From Benthortus sp964440495 (GTDB lineage: Archaea > Thermoproteota > Nitrososphaeria_A > Caldarchaeales > Wolframiiraptoraceae): 36,056 nucleotides of DNA. Position numbers and translations under genes: made by a program. This document shows, piece by piece, positions 22,314-31,688 of this stretch (position 1 is its first letter; every line of letters begins with the position of its first letter). The stretch covers positions 1 to 36,056 of the forward strand of contig CAYTSD010000012.1 in assembly GCA_964440495.1 (NCBI GenBank), given 5' to 3'. The notes under the pieces are model-generated. The model was not told the DNA's origin. It saw nothing but the letters and a program-made list of their open reading frames with translations, and searched no databases.

Positions 22314-23368
22314 ATCCTCGGCACCGGGTCTCCCATGGGGGCTGGCAGGTAGCGGAGTCCCCCTATCCCTGTCCTAATGACCACTCCCTCATACTCTGAG
22401 GTTACCTCCCCTATTATCTCCGCCTCCCTGCCGAGTCGATGGCTTCTCAGAGCCTCTACAACCTCTCCAGCCCTCTCGGGGGCAACCGCCAGCACAGCCT
22501 TCCCCTCGTTAGCCAGCTCATAGAACTCTATTCCGAGGATGTCGCAGGCGGCTCTAACACCCTCATGGATGGGGATAGCTTCCTCATCGACTAGGATTCC
22601 AAGGCCTGAGGCGTCGGCCCACTCATTTAGGAGAGCCGCTAACCCTCCACGGGTTGGGTCCTTCGCCGCCACCACCCCTCCAACCTCCAACACGGCCTCC
22701 ATCAGCCCATTAAGCGGCGCTACATCGCTCCTAACACCTGGAGCCTGGAACCCCATCTCTCCGCGTGCCAGCATCACCGCGACGGCGTGGTCTCCCAGAG
22801 CCCCTGTCAGTATCAGCTTGTCCCCAGGCCTGAGGTTTGAGGCCGAGAGCCACCTCGACTCCAACGTCCTCCCAGCGGCCTTCAGGTTTCTGTCTAGGAG
22901 CCGGCTCCTGACACCTATCCCAGAGGTGTTGATTATCAGTTTCTCAAGCTTCCCACGTTCTACAACCTTGGTGTCCCCTGTAACTATCTCTACACCTGCC
23001 TCCTCCGCCGTCTCCCTAACGCTGTCCAGAACCTTGTCAAGCTCCCTGAAGCTCAGCCCCTCCTCTATCACTAGAGCGCAGGAGATCGCGGCTGGCTCGG
23101 CTCCAACCATCGAGAGGTCGTTCACTGTCCCCGCTACGCTTAGTCTGCCTATGTCTCCTCCTGGGAAGAAGATCGGGGTAACCGTGTAGGAGTCTGTAGT
23201 GAAAGCTACACCCTCGACGACAGCCGAGTCTGCGAGAGCCTGTAGAGGGAGCTCAACCGTGAATCGGCTTCGGAGGCCGCTGAACCTCGGGAGCAGATGC
23301 TCCCTGATAAGTCTCTGCATGTAGACTCCGCCGCCCCCGTGAAGCATTGTAACCTTCTCCGACTCCAT
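22307..23368 (-). CDS. hypE: HypE, hydrogenase maturation protein
   Basis: A 353-residue HypE of the PurM/AIR synthase fold. It begins with the usual MLHGGGGVYMQRLI region, has the ATP-binding FTTDSYTVTPIFFPGGDIG and GTVNDLSMVGAEP, and GDHAVAVMLARGE. The C-terminus ends in PVPRIC; the last cysteine is the one carbamoylated by HypF and dehydrated to thiocyanate for delivery of CN to iron. All features are intact. It lies between hypD (8-9 base gap) and hypF (7-base overlap). Confidence 0.97.
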   Translation of the reverse strand: MESEKVTMLHGGGGVYMQRLIREHLLPRFSGLRSRFTVELPLQALADSAVVEGVAFTTDSYTVTPIFFPGGDIGRLSVAGTVNDLSMVGAEPAAISCALVIEEGLSFRELDKVLDSVRETAEEAGVEIVTGDTKVVERGKLEKLIINTSGIGVRSRLLDRNLKAAGRTLESRWLSASNLRPGDKLILTGALGDHAVAVMLARGEMGFQAPGVRSDVAPLNGLMEAVLEVGGVVAAKDPTRGGLAALLNEWADASGLGILVDEEAIPIHEGVRAACDILGIEFYELANEGKAVLAVAPERAGEVVEALRSHRLGREAEIIGEVTSEYEGVVIRTGIGGLRYLPAPMGDPVPRIC

Positions 23369-23377
23369 CTCCAGCCC

Positions 23378-24559
23378 CTATACACTCCTCCTAGGTATTT
23401 TAGGCTCCCCAGAGAAGACGCAGACCCCTCCTCTACATCTCAGCCCGGTAACCCTATGCTGAGCCCAAATCCTACATGTTCCCTCGACTCCAACCATGTT
23501 TGGGCCTATCGGGGTTGAGGGCTTACACTCACGCATGTAGAGCGGGCATTCAGGGGGATCTATCTTACCTTTAATCACGTCTGCGCATCGTGCCTCGGCT
23601 GGGAAGCTGTCTCCACCGCCTCTCCCAAGCCCGTAGCGCTCTCTAGCATCAATCTCTCTGAACCTCTCCTTGAAGGCCATGCCTCCCTCTGGAACCATCG
23701 CAACTCCTCTCCAGTAGCTCTCCTCGAGGTTGAATACCTCCCCAAGAAACCTCTGAGCCCTTAGGTTCCCTTCCCATGTTACAGACCTCCTGTACTCGTT
23801 CTCCATCCTAGGCCTCCTATCCCTAATCTGCTTGAGGATTAGATAGATTGCTAGGAGGACGTCGATGGGCTCGAACCCAGCGAAGACCATAGGCTTCCTA
23901 CACCTCTCGAAGTATTCGGCATAGGCCTTCATCCCGCTTATGGTCGAGGCATGCCCAGGGTTTATGAAGGCGTCTATCTCCAAGTCGTCAGCCTCCGCAA
24001 GCAGCCCGACGGCAGGTGGAACATATCGGTAGGAGGAGATTATGGAGAGGTTGGACGGGATTCTCCCTCTAAAGACCTCGTAGGCTGTAAGCGGAGCCGT
24101 TGTCTCAAACCCTGCGCCCAAGAAGACATACTCCTCCGAGGGGTTTCTAGAGGCTGCCTGGACTGCGTCGCTGAAGCTATAGACGACCTCCACTCTGCCC
24201 CCCAACGCCCTCGAGTCTTCGAGTGAAAGCCTCCGAGAACCCTTAGCCCTCGACATATCCCCATAGGTTAGAATCCTAATACCCTCTAGGGCAAGCCTCA
24301 CAGCGTCATCAATATCGGAGGAAGGCGTCACACAGACCGGGCATCCTGGCCCAGCTCTAACCTCAATATTCTCTGGGAGAAGCCACCTAATCCCCCAGTG
24401 GGTTATCGTCCACTCATGCGTTCCACATACATGCATTATGCGTATCCTTGGAAGACCTTCAGCGAGTTCACCTATCCTTCTAACGAGAAGCTGGGCGAGT
24501 TCCCTATCCCTATATTTTGCGAGAATCTGTTTAACCCTGTCCCCCAACCCTCGGCTCAC
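23378..24559 (-). CDS. hypD: HypD, hydrogenase maturation protein
   Basis: A 393-residue HypD, which with HypC builds the Fe(CN)2CO unit. Conserved motifs are RIMHVCGTHEWTITHWGIR, GPGCPVCVTPSSDID, ILTYGDMSRAKGS, LGAGFETTAPLTAYE and NPGHASTISG. The [4Fe-4S] cysteines are in the C-terminal part, around CPLYMRECKPSTPIGPNMVG and CRIWAQHRV with RCRGGVCVFSGEP. Length is normal. Its start overlaps the hypC stop by 4 bases. Confidence 0.97.
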   Translation of the reverse strand: MSRGLGDRVKQILAKYRDRELAQLLVRRIGELAEGLPRIRIMHVCGTHEWTITHWGIRWLLPENIEVRAGPGCPVCVTPSSDIDDAVRLALEGIRILTYGDMSRAKGSRRLSLEDSRALGGRVEVVYSFSDAVQAASRNPSEEYVFLGAGFETTAPLTAYEVFRGRIPSNLSIISSYRYVPPAVGLLAEADDLEIDAFINPGHASTISGMKAYAEYFERCRKPMVFAGFEPIDVLLAIYLILKQIRDRRPRMENEYRRSVTWEGNLRAQRFLGEVFNLEESYWRGVAMVPEGGMAFKERFREIDARERYGLGRGGGDSFPAEARCADVIKGKIDPPECPLYMRECKPSTPIGPNMVGVEGTCRIWAQHRVTGLRCRGGVCVFSGEPKIPRRSV

Positions 24560-24783
24560 TCCTTCTCGGCCAGCTCAAGCATCATCCTATAGTCCTCGAT
24601 TATCTGGAGAGCTTCCTCCTCGTCTAAAACCTGTATAGCGTATCCTGCATGAACTAAGACGTAGTCACCTTCCTTGGCATCAACCATAGCCAATATAACT
24701 TTCCTCTTAACCCCATCCCCAAAGTCTACAACTCCCCAATCCCCCTCAGCCTTGACAACCTTACCTGGAATAGCATAGCACAT
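24556..24783 (-). CDS. hypC: HypC/HupF chaperone
   Basis: A 75-residue HypC when started at ATG 24783, which gives the diagnostic N-terminus MCYAIPGKVV; Cys2 is essential for carrying iron to the hydrogenase large subunit, so a longer start at 24792 is rejected. The body has VVDFGDGVKRKVILAMVDA and GDYVLVHAGYAIQVLDEEEA, the typical beta-barrel, and an acidic C-terminal helix. It is first in the minus-strand hyp operon and is divergent from hdrC. Confidence 0.94.
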   Translation of the reverse strand: MCYAIPGKVVKAEGDWGVVDFGDGVKRKVILAMVDAKEGDYVLVHAGYAIQVLDEEEALQIIEDYRMMLELAEKE

Positions 24784-24834
24784 GTCTTCCAAGCACCCGG
24801 ATAACGACTCCTAATAATAAAGACTGCGTCAACC
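24784..24834. promoter_or_regulatory. Divergent promoter region between hyp and hdr-mvh operons
   Basis: On the minus strand CTTTATTATTAGG (about 24811-24823) is a TATA-like element 33 or so bases before the hypC ATG, giving a leaderless or very short leader. On the plus strand a second candidate, GTTTATTAAG at 24896-24905, lies inside the annotated 5' end of hdrC, which bears on the hdrC start. No inverted repeat was seen. Confidence 0.35.
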
Positions 24835-25500
24835 ATGGAGGCAAGAGGATTTAGATATTCAAATCTCGTTATGTCCAAGGATTTATGTAAGCGTGGTTTA
24901 TTAAGTGGCGTATACGTCTCTGTACGAGGCGCCTTGCCTCCACAGTACTTCTTCAGATTCGAGGGAGATCTCGACAAAAACTTTCTAAAGGAAATCCTAT
25001 CAGAGCCTGGGGGAGAAACGATTAACAAATGTATCCAATGTGGGACATGTAGCTCAATATGCCCTGTATCGATATATATGGACTATACGCCGAGGCAGCT
25101 CATAGCGATGGCTAAAGCCGGGTTCAGGTCAGAGGTTCTAAACTCGAAGACTATCTGGATATGCACGTCATGCTATGGGTGCACAACCTACTGTCCTGGA
25201 GGAGTTAAGATAACCGAGATAATGTATGTCTTGAAGCGTATAGCGATGAGGGAGGGAATCGAGGGAGAGACACTCGTCCCAGAGCTTGAGAAAATCTTCT
25301 GTAAAATGGTTAGAGAGAATGGGAGGATAAATGAGGTACAGCTTGGGATGAGGCTCGGCTTCAAGGCTGGTCTTAGGAGGCTTCTAGAGCTCCTTCCAGC
25401 CGGATTAAAGCTCATGAAGAGGAATAGGCTTCCACTCTCCTCTGAGAAGATTAGGGACGCCGCCGGCCTCAGACGCGCCATAGAGGAGGTGATTAGGTGA
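24835..25500 (+). CDS. hdrC: HdrC, heterodisulfide reductase iron-sulfur subunit
   Basis: HdrC passes electrons from HdrA to the catalytic HdrB. Two [4Fe-4S] motifs are intact: CIQCGTCSSICP and CTSCYGCTTYCPGG (CxxCxxC...CP). The C-terminal helical region (GMRLGFKAGLRRLLELLPAG) is usual. From ATG 24835 the product is 221 residues, longer than most HdrC (about 185-195). A TTG at 24934 would give 188 residues and fits a TATA-like element at 24896-24905; ATG 24871 is a third choice. The four-base overlap with hdrB shows translational coupling. Confidence 0.93.
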   Translation: MEARGFRYSNLVMSKDLCKRGLLSGVYVSVRGALPPQYFFRFEGDLDKNFLKEILSEPGGETINKCIQCGTCSSICPVSIYMDYTPRQLIAMAKAGFRSEVLNSKTIWICTSCYGCTTYCPGGVKITEIMYVLKRIAMREGIEGETLVPELEKIFCKMVRENGRINEVQLGMRLGFKAGLRRLLELLPAGLKLMKRNRLPLSSEKIRDAAGLRRAIEEVIR

Positions 25501-26372
25501 AGAGATACGCCTACTATCCTGGATGCTCCCTTAAAGGAGCTGGGAAACCTTATGAGATGAGCCTTCTAGCACTGTTCAAGAAGCTTGGAGCAGAGCTATG
25601 GGAGATAGATGACTGGAACTGCTGCGGAGCAACAGCCTACATGAGCATAAACGAGAGGAGCGCAACCCTTCTCGCCCTAAGAAACCTGGCGCTTGCAGAA
25701 AAAGCTGGATACGAGGAGGTTCTAACACCCTGTGTAGGATGCTATGTTGCACTCAAGAAAGCAATCTACTACTACCAAAACTATCCCGATATGAGGCAGA
25801 GAATCTCCGATGCTTTAAGCGGTCAAGGATTAACCTACAGGGGGGTCGCCCACCCAGTTCATCCACTTGAAGCAATTGAAAGAGACTACGGGTTTGACGA
25901 GATTAAGAAACTTGTAGAGAACCCGCTGAAGGGATTGAAGGTTGCACCTTACTATGGATGCGCACTAAGAAGGCCCTTCGGATTCTATGAGGGAAGCATA
26001 ACTTCACAAGCATTGGAAAAAGTTATTGAGGTGTCTGGAGCGACTCCAATAGAGCCCTTTGGAGCAAGAATGAGATGCTGTGGAGGGATGCAGACGGTAA
26101 CATCTCCTGACGTTGGATACGGGCTCGTGTACGCTATATTGAAGGATGCGAAGGATAGGGATGCAGACATTCTTCTAACAGGATGCCCTCTCTGCCACTA
26201 CAATCTAGAAGTGCTTCAGGAGCCTGCGGTTAAGAAGTTTTCTAAAGAGAGCTTCAACCTTCCAATACTTTACTTCACACAGCTTCTCGGCCTTGCCCTC
26301 GGTTTGAGTGAGAGGGAGCTCGGCTTAGACATGTTAATCTATAAACCTGTCTTGGAGGTGGCTGTAAAGTGA
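25497..26372 (+). CDS. hdrB: HdrB, heterodisulfide reductase catalytic subunit
   Basis: A 291-residue HdrB with two CCG domains that bind the noncubane [4Fe-4S] clusters where the disulfide is reduced. Domain 1: YYPGCSLKG, DWNCCGATAY and TPCVGCYVAL. Domain 2: PYYGCALRRP, RMRCCGGMQTV and TGCPLCHYNLEV. All cysteines are present. In methanogens the substrate is CoM-S-S-CoB; without mcr here the real disulfide is unknown. The GTG start overlaps the hdrC stop by 4 bases. Confidence 0.95.
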   Translation: MKRYAYYPGCSLKGAGKPYEMSLLALFKKLGAELWEIDDWNCCGATAYMSINERSATLLALRNLALAEKAGYEEVLTPCVGCYVALKKAIYYYQNYPDMRQRISDALSGQGLTYRGVAHPVHPLEAIERDYGFDEIKKLVENPLKGLKVAPYYGCALRRPFGFYEGSITSQALEKVIEVSGATPIEPFGARMRCCGGMQTVTSPDVGYGLVYAILKDAKDRDADILLTGCPLCHYNLEVLQEPAVKKFSKESFNLPILYFTQLLGLALGLSERELGLDMLIYKPVLEVAVK

Positions 26373-28351
26373 GTGAGGAGATTAGAATAGGGGTGTATGT
26401 CTGCGACTGTGGATTCAACATCCTCGGAGTAGTCGATGTACCTAAAGTTGTAGAATATGCCTCGAAGCTTCCAGATGTTGTAATTGCTCGGGAATACAAG
26501 TTCATGTGCTCCGACCCAGGCCAGGAACTCATAAAAAACGATATCCATGAACTTAAGCTGAATAGGGTTATAGTTGCTTCATGCTCCCCCTCTCTCCATG
26601 AAAAGACCTTCAGAAAGGTTGTGAGGGACGCTGGATTAAACCCTTTCCGGTTCTTCATGGTGAATATTAGGGAAGCTGTCTCATGGGTGACTGAGGATAA
26701 GGAGAAGGCGACTGAGAAGGCTAAAGCTCTCATCAAGGCGGCTGTCAACCGCGTAAGGCTCCAGGAACCTCTAGAAGAGATGGAGGTCGATATACATCCA
26801 GCGGTTCTAGTCGTTGGAGGAGGAATAGCTGGAATAACCGCAGCCCTCGCGGTAGCAAACTCTGGGAAAAAGGTCTACCTAGTGGAGAAGGAGCCAAGCA
26901 TAGGCGGACACATGGCGAAATTCGATAAAACATTCCCAACACTAGACTGCGCCCAATGCATACTAACACCTAAGATGACTGAGGTTAAAGACCATCCGAA
27001 CATAGAGCTGATAACCTATGCAGAGGTTGAGGCTGTGGACGGCTATGTCGGAAACTTCGAGGTAACGATAAAGAAGAAGCCAAGATACGTTGACGAGGAT
27101 AAATGTATCGGATGCGCGCAGTGTGTTGAGGCATGTGTCTTCAAGGAGCCAAGGTTCCCAAATGAATTCGATCTAGGATTGTCAAAGAGGAAGCCCGTCT
27201 ACATACCTTTTCTACAGGCTGTTCCATTGAAAGCTGTAATAGACCCTGAGACCTGCCTATACCTTAAGCTCGGAAGATGCGTTAGAAGCTGTGAGAAGGC
27301 TTGTCCAAAGGATGCGATAAACTTCGACCAGAAGGAAGAGCGTATCAAGGTTAAGGTTGGGGCAGTAATACTTGCAACAGGGTTTAAGACATTTGACCCT
27401 AGGAGGACTCCTCAATTCGGCTACGGAGTCTATCCAAATGTTTTCACATCACTCGAAGTTGAACGTATGCTTAGCCCGACTGGGCCTACTGAAGGTATAC
27501 CAAAGCTCAGGGATGGGAGAATCCCTCAGAGCGTTGCCATAATCCACTGCGTCGGGTCAAGAGATGAAAACACTAATATCTACTGCTCGAAGGTCTGCTG
27601 CATGTATAGCCTCAAGCTCGCCCACCTCATCAAAGAACGCACCAACGCACAGATATATGACCTCTACATAGATATGCGGACCCCAGGCAAGGGATTCGAG
27701 GAGTTCTACAGGAAAATTATGCGAGAGAATGTTGAGATGATTAGGGGAAGGGTTGGGGAGGTTACAGACCTTGCGTTGAGAGACGATGAGAAAGGAAAGC
27801 TTATCGTAACAGTTGAGGACACTTTTTCAGGGGTTGTTAGAAGGATACCTGTAGATATGGTGGTGCTAGCCGTCGGCCTCGAACCCCAACCAGACACAGA
27901 CAAGATAAGAAGACTATTCAACGTAAGCTGTACACAGGATGGATGGTTCGCCGAGAGGCATCCGAAGCTTGCACCTGTTGAAACGGTTAACGACGGTGTC
28001 TACATAGCTGGATGCTGTCAAGGACCTAAAGATATTCCCGAGACAGTTGCTCAGGCTCAGGCCGCAGCAGCTCAGGTCATCGCGTTAATAGATAAGGGCA
28101 AGGTTACGGTTGAGCCGTATATTGCTGTGGTTAACGAGGAGTTCTGCAGTGGATGCCGTATCTGCATAGGTCTCTGCCCCTATAATGCAATCTCCTTTAA
28201 CGAGGAGAAGAAGGTTGCTGAGATAAATCCAGCTCTCTGTAAGGGTTGTGGGACATGTGTGGCTGCATGCCCCTCTGGGGCTATCGAACAGAACTTCTTC
28301 AAGGATGATTATATCCGTAAAGAGTTGGAGGGGTTGCTGGAATATGCCTGA
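26369..28351 (+). CDS. hdrA: HdrA, flavin-bifurcating subunit
   Basis: A 660-residue HdrA, the FAD protein that splits electron pairs from H2 between the heterodisulfide and ferredoxin. The N-terminal domain has VYVCDCGFNI; the FAD-binding site is VLVVGGGIAGITAALAVANS (GGGIAG at 150-155), followed by TLDCAQCILTPKM. Inserted iron-sulfur motifs are CIGCAQCVEACVF and CVRSCEKACP; the C-terminal ferredoxin has CSGCRICIGLCPYNAI and CKGCGTCVAACPSGAI. All positions use ordinary cysteine codons, with no in-frame TGA for selenocysteine. It overlaps hdrB by 4 and mvhD by 8 bases. Confidence 0.96.
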   Translation: MSEEIRIGVYVCDCGFNILGVVDVPKVVEYASKLPDVVIAREYKFMCSDPGQELIKNDIHELKLNRVIVASCSPSLHEKTFRKVVRDAGLNPFRFFMVNIREAVSWVTEDKEKATEKAKALIKAAVNRVRLQEPLEEMEVDIHPAVLVVGGGIAGITAALAVANSGKKVYLVEKEPSIGGHMAKFDKTFPTLDCAQCILTPKMTEVKDHPNIELITYAEVEAVDGYVGNFEVTIKKKPRYVDEDKCIGCAQCVEACVFKEPRFPNEFDLGLSKRKPVYIPFLQAVPLKAVIDPETCLYLKLGRCVRSCEKACPKDAINFDQKEERIKVKVGAVILATGFKTFDPRRTPQFGYGVYPNVFTSLEVERMLSPTGPTEGIPKLRDGRIPQSVAIIHCVGSRDENTNIYCSKVCCMYSLKLAHLIKERTNAQIYDLYIDMRTPGKGFEEFYRKIMRENVEMIRGRVGEVTDLALRDDEKGKLIVTVEDTFSGVVRRIPVDMVVLAVGLEPQPDTDKIRRLFNVSCTQDGWFAERHPKLAPVETVNDGVYIAGCCQGPKDIPETVAQAQAAAAQVIALIDKGKVTVEPYIAVVNEEFCSGCRICIGLCPYNAISFNEEKKVAEINPALCKGCGTCVAACPSGAIEQNFFKDDYIRKELEGLLEYA

Positions 28352-28772
28352 AAAAGAGTTTGAACCCAAGATAGTTGCCTTCCTCTGTAACTGGTGTAGC
28401 TATGCGGCCGCAGACTTGGCAGGCGTCTCGAGGATGAAGTATCCCCCAAATGTGAAGATAATCAAGGTAATGTGCTCGGGGAGAGTAGACCCACAGTTCA
28501 TCTTGGAAGCATTTAGGAAGGGAGCTGACGGAGTCCTAGTCGCTGGATGCCATCCCGGAGACTGCCACTACATCGAGGGAAACCTCAAAACCATGAGGAG
28601 AATGAAGCTTCTCCACAAACTCCTAGAAGACTTTGGGATAGAGAGGGAGAGACTCAGGCTTGAATGGATTTCAGCGTCCGAAGCAGATAAATTTGTTAAA
28701 GTTACTTCCGAGATGGTTGAGCAGATAAAGGCTCTCGGCCCCCTGAAGCCTAGGTTGGAGGCGGATGCGTGA
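28344..28772 (+). CDS. mvhD: MvhD, [2Fe-2S] linker subunit
   Basis: A 142-residue MvhD, which carries electrons from the hydrogenase MvhAG to HdrA. The [2Fe-2S] cysteines lie in FLCNWCSYAAADLAG, KVMCSGRVDP and AGCHPGDCHYIEGN. The start is ATG 28344, overlapping the hdrA end by 8 bases; the frame is open further upstream but that stretch is antisense-like shadow of hdrA. Length matches the family. Confidence 0.95.
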   Translation: MPEKEFEPKIVAFLCNWCSYAAADLAGVSRMKYPPNVKIIKVMCSGRVDPQFILEAFRKGADGVLVAGCHPGDCHYIEGNLKTMRRMKLLHKLLEDFGIERERLRLEWISASEADKFVKVTSEMVEQIKALGPLKPRLEADA

Positions 28773-29758
28773 TGGAGAAGCCTAAGGTCGCTCTATACTG
28801 GTGTGCAAGCTGTGGAGGATGCGAGGAGGCGACGGTAGATTTAGCAGAGAAGCTTCTAGAACTCGCAGAGATGGTTGAGATAGTATTCTGGCCAGTTGCC
28901 ATGGACTTCAAGATCTCAGACCTGGAGAAGCTTCCAGACAACTCTATTACCGCTAGTATAATCAACGGCGGGATAAGGGTATCGGAGCATGAGAGGGTTG
29001 TGAAGCTTCTGAGAAAGAAGTCGAAGCTCGTCCTAGCTTATGGAGCCTGTGCATGCTGGGGCGGGATACCTGGCTTAGCGAATCTCTCAAGCAGGGAGGA
29101 GATTATGGAGAGAATTTATCTTGACAACCCTACCACCGTGAACCCTGAGAAGATTCTTCCCAAGGAGAAAGTCGAGGCTGAAGGGATTGAACTCAAGCTT
29201 CCAGAGTTCCTTCCCTATCTCAAGCCACTCGACAAAGTAGTAGAAGTCGACTACTATATTCCAGGATGCCCCCCAACACCTGAGGTAACATGGAACGCTT
29301 TAACATCGCTTCTCTCAGGCAAACTCCCGCCAAAACACTCAGTAATAGGCGCAAGTAATAAGTCTCTCTGCAACGAGTGTCCTCTCAACGACACGAAACC
29401 TGAGAAGATAAAGATTGAGGAGTTTAAGAGGCCTCAGGAAATCATAGTTGACCCAGAGAAATGTCTTCTCCTACAAGGTCTCCCATGCCTAGGACCCGTC
29501 ACACGTGGAGGATGTGGGGCGCTCTGTATTAAGGCTGGGATGCCGTGTACTGGATGCTTTGGGCCGCTTGACAGGGTGAGAGACTTCGGTGGAAAGGCTC
29601 TATCATTCCTCGCAAGTATTCTCGCGGCAGACACTGAGGAGGAGGCGGAGCGTAAGCTCTCCAAGCTCGTCGACCCAGTAGGCCTCGTCTACAAGTATTA
29701 TCTTCCAGCTTCTATGCTTGGGAAGAGAGCTGAGCGGAGGGAGGTGTCGAGACAGTGA
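28769..29758 (+). CDS. mvhG: MvhG, NiFe hydrogenase small subunit (group 3c)
   Basis: A 329-residue small subunit with three iron-sulfur clusters. Proximal cluster: WCASCGGCEE, YGACACWGGIPG and YIPGCPPTPEV. Further clusters: CNECPLND, LQGLPCLGPVTRGGCGALC and GMPCTGCFGPLDRV. Electrons flow from the NiFe site through it to MvhD. The GTG at 28769 overlaps the mvhD stop by 4 bases as at the other joints; ATG 28772 is equally possible and GGAGG stands 7-10 bases before. Confidence 0.95.
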   Translation: MMEKPKVALYWCASCGGCEEATVDLAEKLLELAEMVEIVFWPVAMDFKISDLEKLPDNSITASIINGGIRVSEHERVVKLLRKKSKLVLAYGACACWGGIPGLANLSSREEIMERIYLDNPTTVNPEKILPKEKVEAEGIELKLPEFLPYLKPLDKVVEVDYYIPGCPPTPEVTWNALTSLLSGKLPPKHSVIGASNKSLCNECPLNDTKPEKIKIEEFKRPQEIIVDPEKCLLLQGLPCLGPVTRGGCGALCIKAGMPCTGCFGPLDRVRDFGGKALSFLASILAADTEEEAERKLSKLVDPVGLVYKYYLPASMLGKRAERREVSRQ

Positions 29759-31221
29759 GTAGGGAGGTGGTTATCGACCCCATAACGAGGCTTGAAGGAC
29801 ATGGGAAAATCGTGGTTGTATTGGATGATGAGGGGAACTGCGTCAAGGCATACTTCCAGATTCCTGAGCTGAGGGGGTTCGAGAAGTTCGCTGAGGGCAG
29901 AGCGGCTGAAGACATGCCTCAAATAACCTCAAGAATATGTGGAGTCTGCCCATGGGCGCATCACACAGCCTCGTCGAAAACCCTAGACGACCTCTACAAA
30001 GTTGAGCCACCAAGCCCAGCCAAGAAGATACGTGAACTAGCCTACAACATATTCATGTTAGAAGACCACGCTCTCCACGTATATGTTCTGGGAGGACCAG
30101 ACTTTATAGTTGGGCCAAATGCTCCCAAGGAGGAGCGCAACATTCTAGGAGTGGTTAAGAAGGTTGGGAGAGAGGTCGGCCTCAAAATTATTCAGACACG
30201 TAAGAAGCTTAGAGACGCTAACAGCATGCTCGGTGGAAAAACCATTCACCCGGTTCTAGGTCTCCCTGGAGGTGTCTCGAAGAAGGTGAGCGAGGAGGAG
30301 GCTGAGAAGCTCAAGAAGCTTGGGGAAGAGGCGTTAGAGTTCTCGCTCTTCACACTCAAGGTCTTCAAAGACATAGTTCTATCGAACAAGGAGTATGTTG
30401 ACTTGATAACCAGCGAAGCCTACACCCATAGAACCTACTATATGGGGCTCATCGACGACAAGAACCGCGTAAACTTCTATGAGGGGCTTATCAGGATAGT
30501 TGACCCGGAGGGAAGAGAGTACGCTAAATTCGATGTCCATAGGTATAGGGACTACATCGCCGAACACGTTGAGCCATGGACCTATGTTAGATTCTCTTAT
30601 CTAAGGCCTGTTGGATGGAAGGGGTTTGTCGACGGCTCTGAGAGCGGGATAATGAGTGTCGCTCCACTCGCTAGGCTGAACGCCGCCGATGGCATGGCGA
30701 CTCCGCATGCCCAGGAAGCCTATGAAGAGATGTATGAAACCCTCGGCGGTAAACCCGTTCACCACACCTTGGCGAATCACTGGGCCAGGATAGTTGAGAT
30801 GATTTATGCCGCTGAGAGGATTAAGGAGCTTGCCGAAGACCCTGAGCTCACAGACCCGAATGTCAGGAATATTCCGACAGAGACTCCGAGTGAGGGGGTG
30901 GGCGTGGTCGAGGCTCCGAGGGGAACCCTGATACACCACTACGTAACAGATGAGAGAGGCGTGATTAAGAGAGCAAACCTTCTCGTCGCAACCCAGCACA
31001 ACGCAGCCCGCATAGCCCTCTCAGTAGACAAGGCTGCTAGAAGCCTGATAAGGGGTGGAAAGGTTGATGAAGGTCTCCTAAACATGGTTGAGATGGCTTT
31101 CAGAGCCTACGACCCATGCCACGCATGCGCAACCCACAGCCTACCAGGCTCGATGCCTCTAGCACTATACCTCTATAACACCAGTGGAAAACTACTGAAG
31201 GTGATTAAGAGAACGGTATGA
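29755..31221 (+). CDS. mvhA: MvhA, NiFe hydrogenase large subunit (group 3c)
   Basis: A 488-residue large subunit carrying the NiFe active site. The N-terminal motif is SRICGVCPWAH (C62, C65) and the C-terminal one DPCHACATH (C455, C458, H461). A 27-residue tail (SLPGSMPLALYLYNTSGKLL and on) follows His461 and would be removed by the endopeptidase encoded just downstream after nickel insertion. DPITRLEGHGKI is the usual N-terminus. With MvhG, MvhD and HdrABC it forms a cytosolic H2-oxidising complex. Overlaps on both sides are 4 bases. Confidence 0.97.
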   Translation: MSREVVIDPITRLEGHGKIVVVLDDEGNCVKAYFQIPELRGFEKFAEGRAAEDMPQITSRICGVCPWAHHTASSKTLDDLYKVEPPSPAKKIRELAYNIFMLEDHALHVYVLGGPDFIVGPNAPKEERNILGVVKKVGREVGLKIIQTRKKLRDANSMLGGKTIHPVLGLPGGVSKKVSEEEAEKLKKLGEEALEFSLFTLKVFKDIVLSNKEYVDLITSEAYTHRTYYMGLIDDKNRVNFYEGLIRIVDPEGREYAKFDVHRYRDYIAEHVEPWTYVRFSYLRPVGWKGFVDGSESGIMSVAPLARLNAADGMATPHAQEAYEEMYETLGGKPVHHTLANHWARIVEMIYAAERIKELAEDPELTDPNVRNIPTETPSEGVGVVEAPRGTLIHHYVTDERGVIKRANLLVATQHNAARIALSVDKAARSLIRGGKVDEGLLNMVEMAFRAYDPCHACATHSLPGSMPLALYLYNTSGKLLKVIKRTV

Positions 31222-31688
31222 AGAGACCTCTAGTAATATTTCTCGGGAACAGGATATTCTCGGACGATAGAATTGGACTCGAGGTCGGAGCACTCCTAAA
31301 AGACAAGTTACACTCAAAGGGATTTGACGTAGAGATTCTCGAGAGCGGTGGGCCAATCTTACTAGACTATCTTGAGGGAAGAGAAAGTGTAGCAATAGTT
31401 GACTCCGTGAAGATTGAGGAAGCATGTCCAGGAGAGGTTCGAGAAATATCTATGGAAGAGTTTAAGAAGACTTCCCCAGCTTCCCCACACTATATGGGTC
31501 TCCCAGAGGTGTTGAGCATGGCACGTCAGCTCGGACTAACGCTTCCAAAGAAGATAGTCTTAATCGGAATAGTCGTCGAAGACCCTTACACGGTTTCCGA
31601 GAAACTCTCAGACACTCTCAGAGAGAAGCTCGGGGAGATAGCTGAGAAAGTATATGAGAGAATAGTTGACGCTATATCTTCATCCTGA
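31218..31688 (+). CDS. NiFe hydrogenase maturation endopeptidase
   Basis: A 156-residue HycI/HyaD-type protease that trims the MvhA C-terminus. It begins VIFLGNRIFSDDRIGLEVGA, the family's LGNxxxxDDxxG motif with a nickel-sensing acidic residue. VAIVDSVKIEE contains the second conserved acidic residue, and SPHYMGLPEVLSMARQLGL a conserved His. The four-base overlap with mvhA makes it the specific protease for that subunit. Its 3' end overlaps hypA on the other strand by 17 bases. Confidence 0.92.
   Translation: MKRPLVIFLGNRIFSDDRIGLEVGALLKDKLHSKGFDVEILESGGPILLDYLEGRESVAIVDSVKIEEACPGEVREISMEEFKKTSPASPHYMGLPEVLSMARQLGLTLPKKIVLIGIVVEDPYTVSEKLSDTLREKLGEIAEKVYERIVDAISSS

Noticed and set aside
26369..28351. 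Possible selenocysteine codon in hdrA
   Set aside because: The frame is open from start to stop with ordinary Cys codons at the cluster sites; no in-frame TGA exists.
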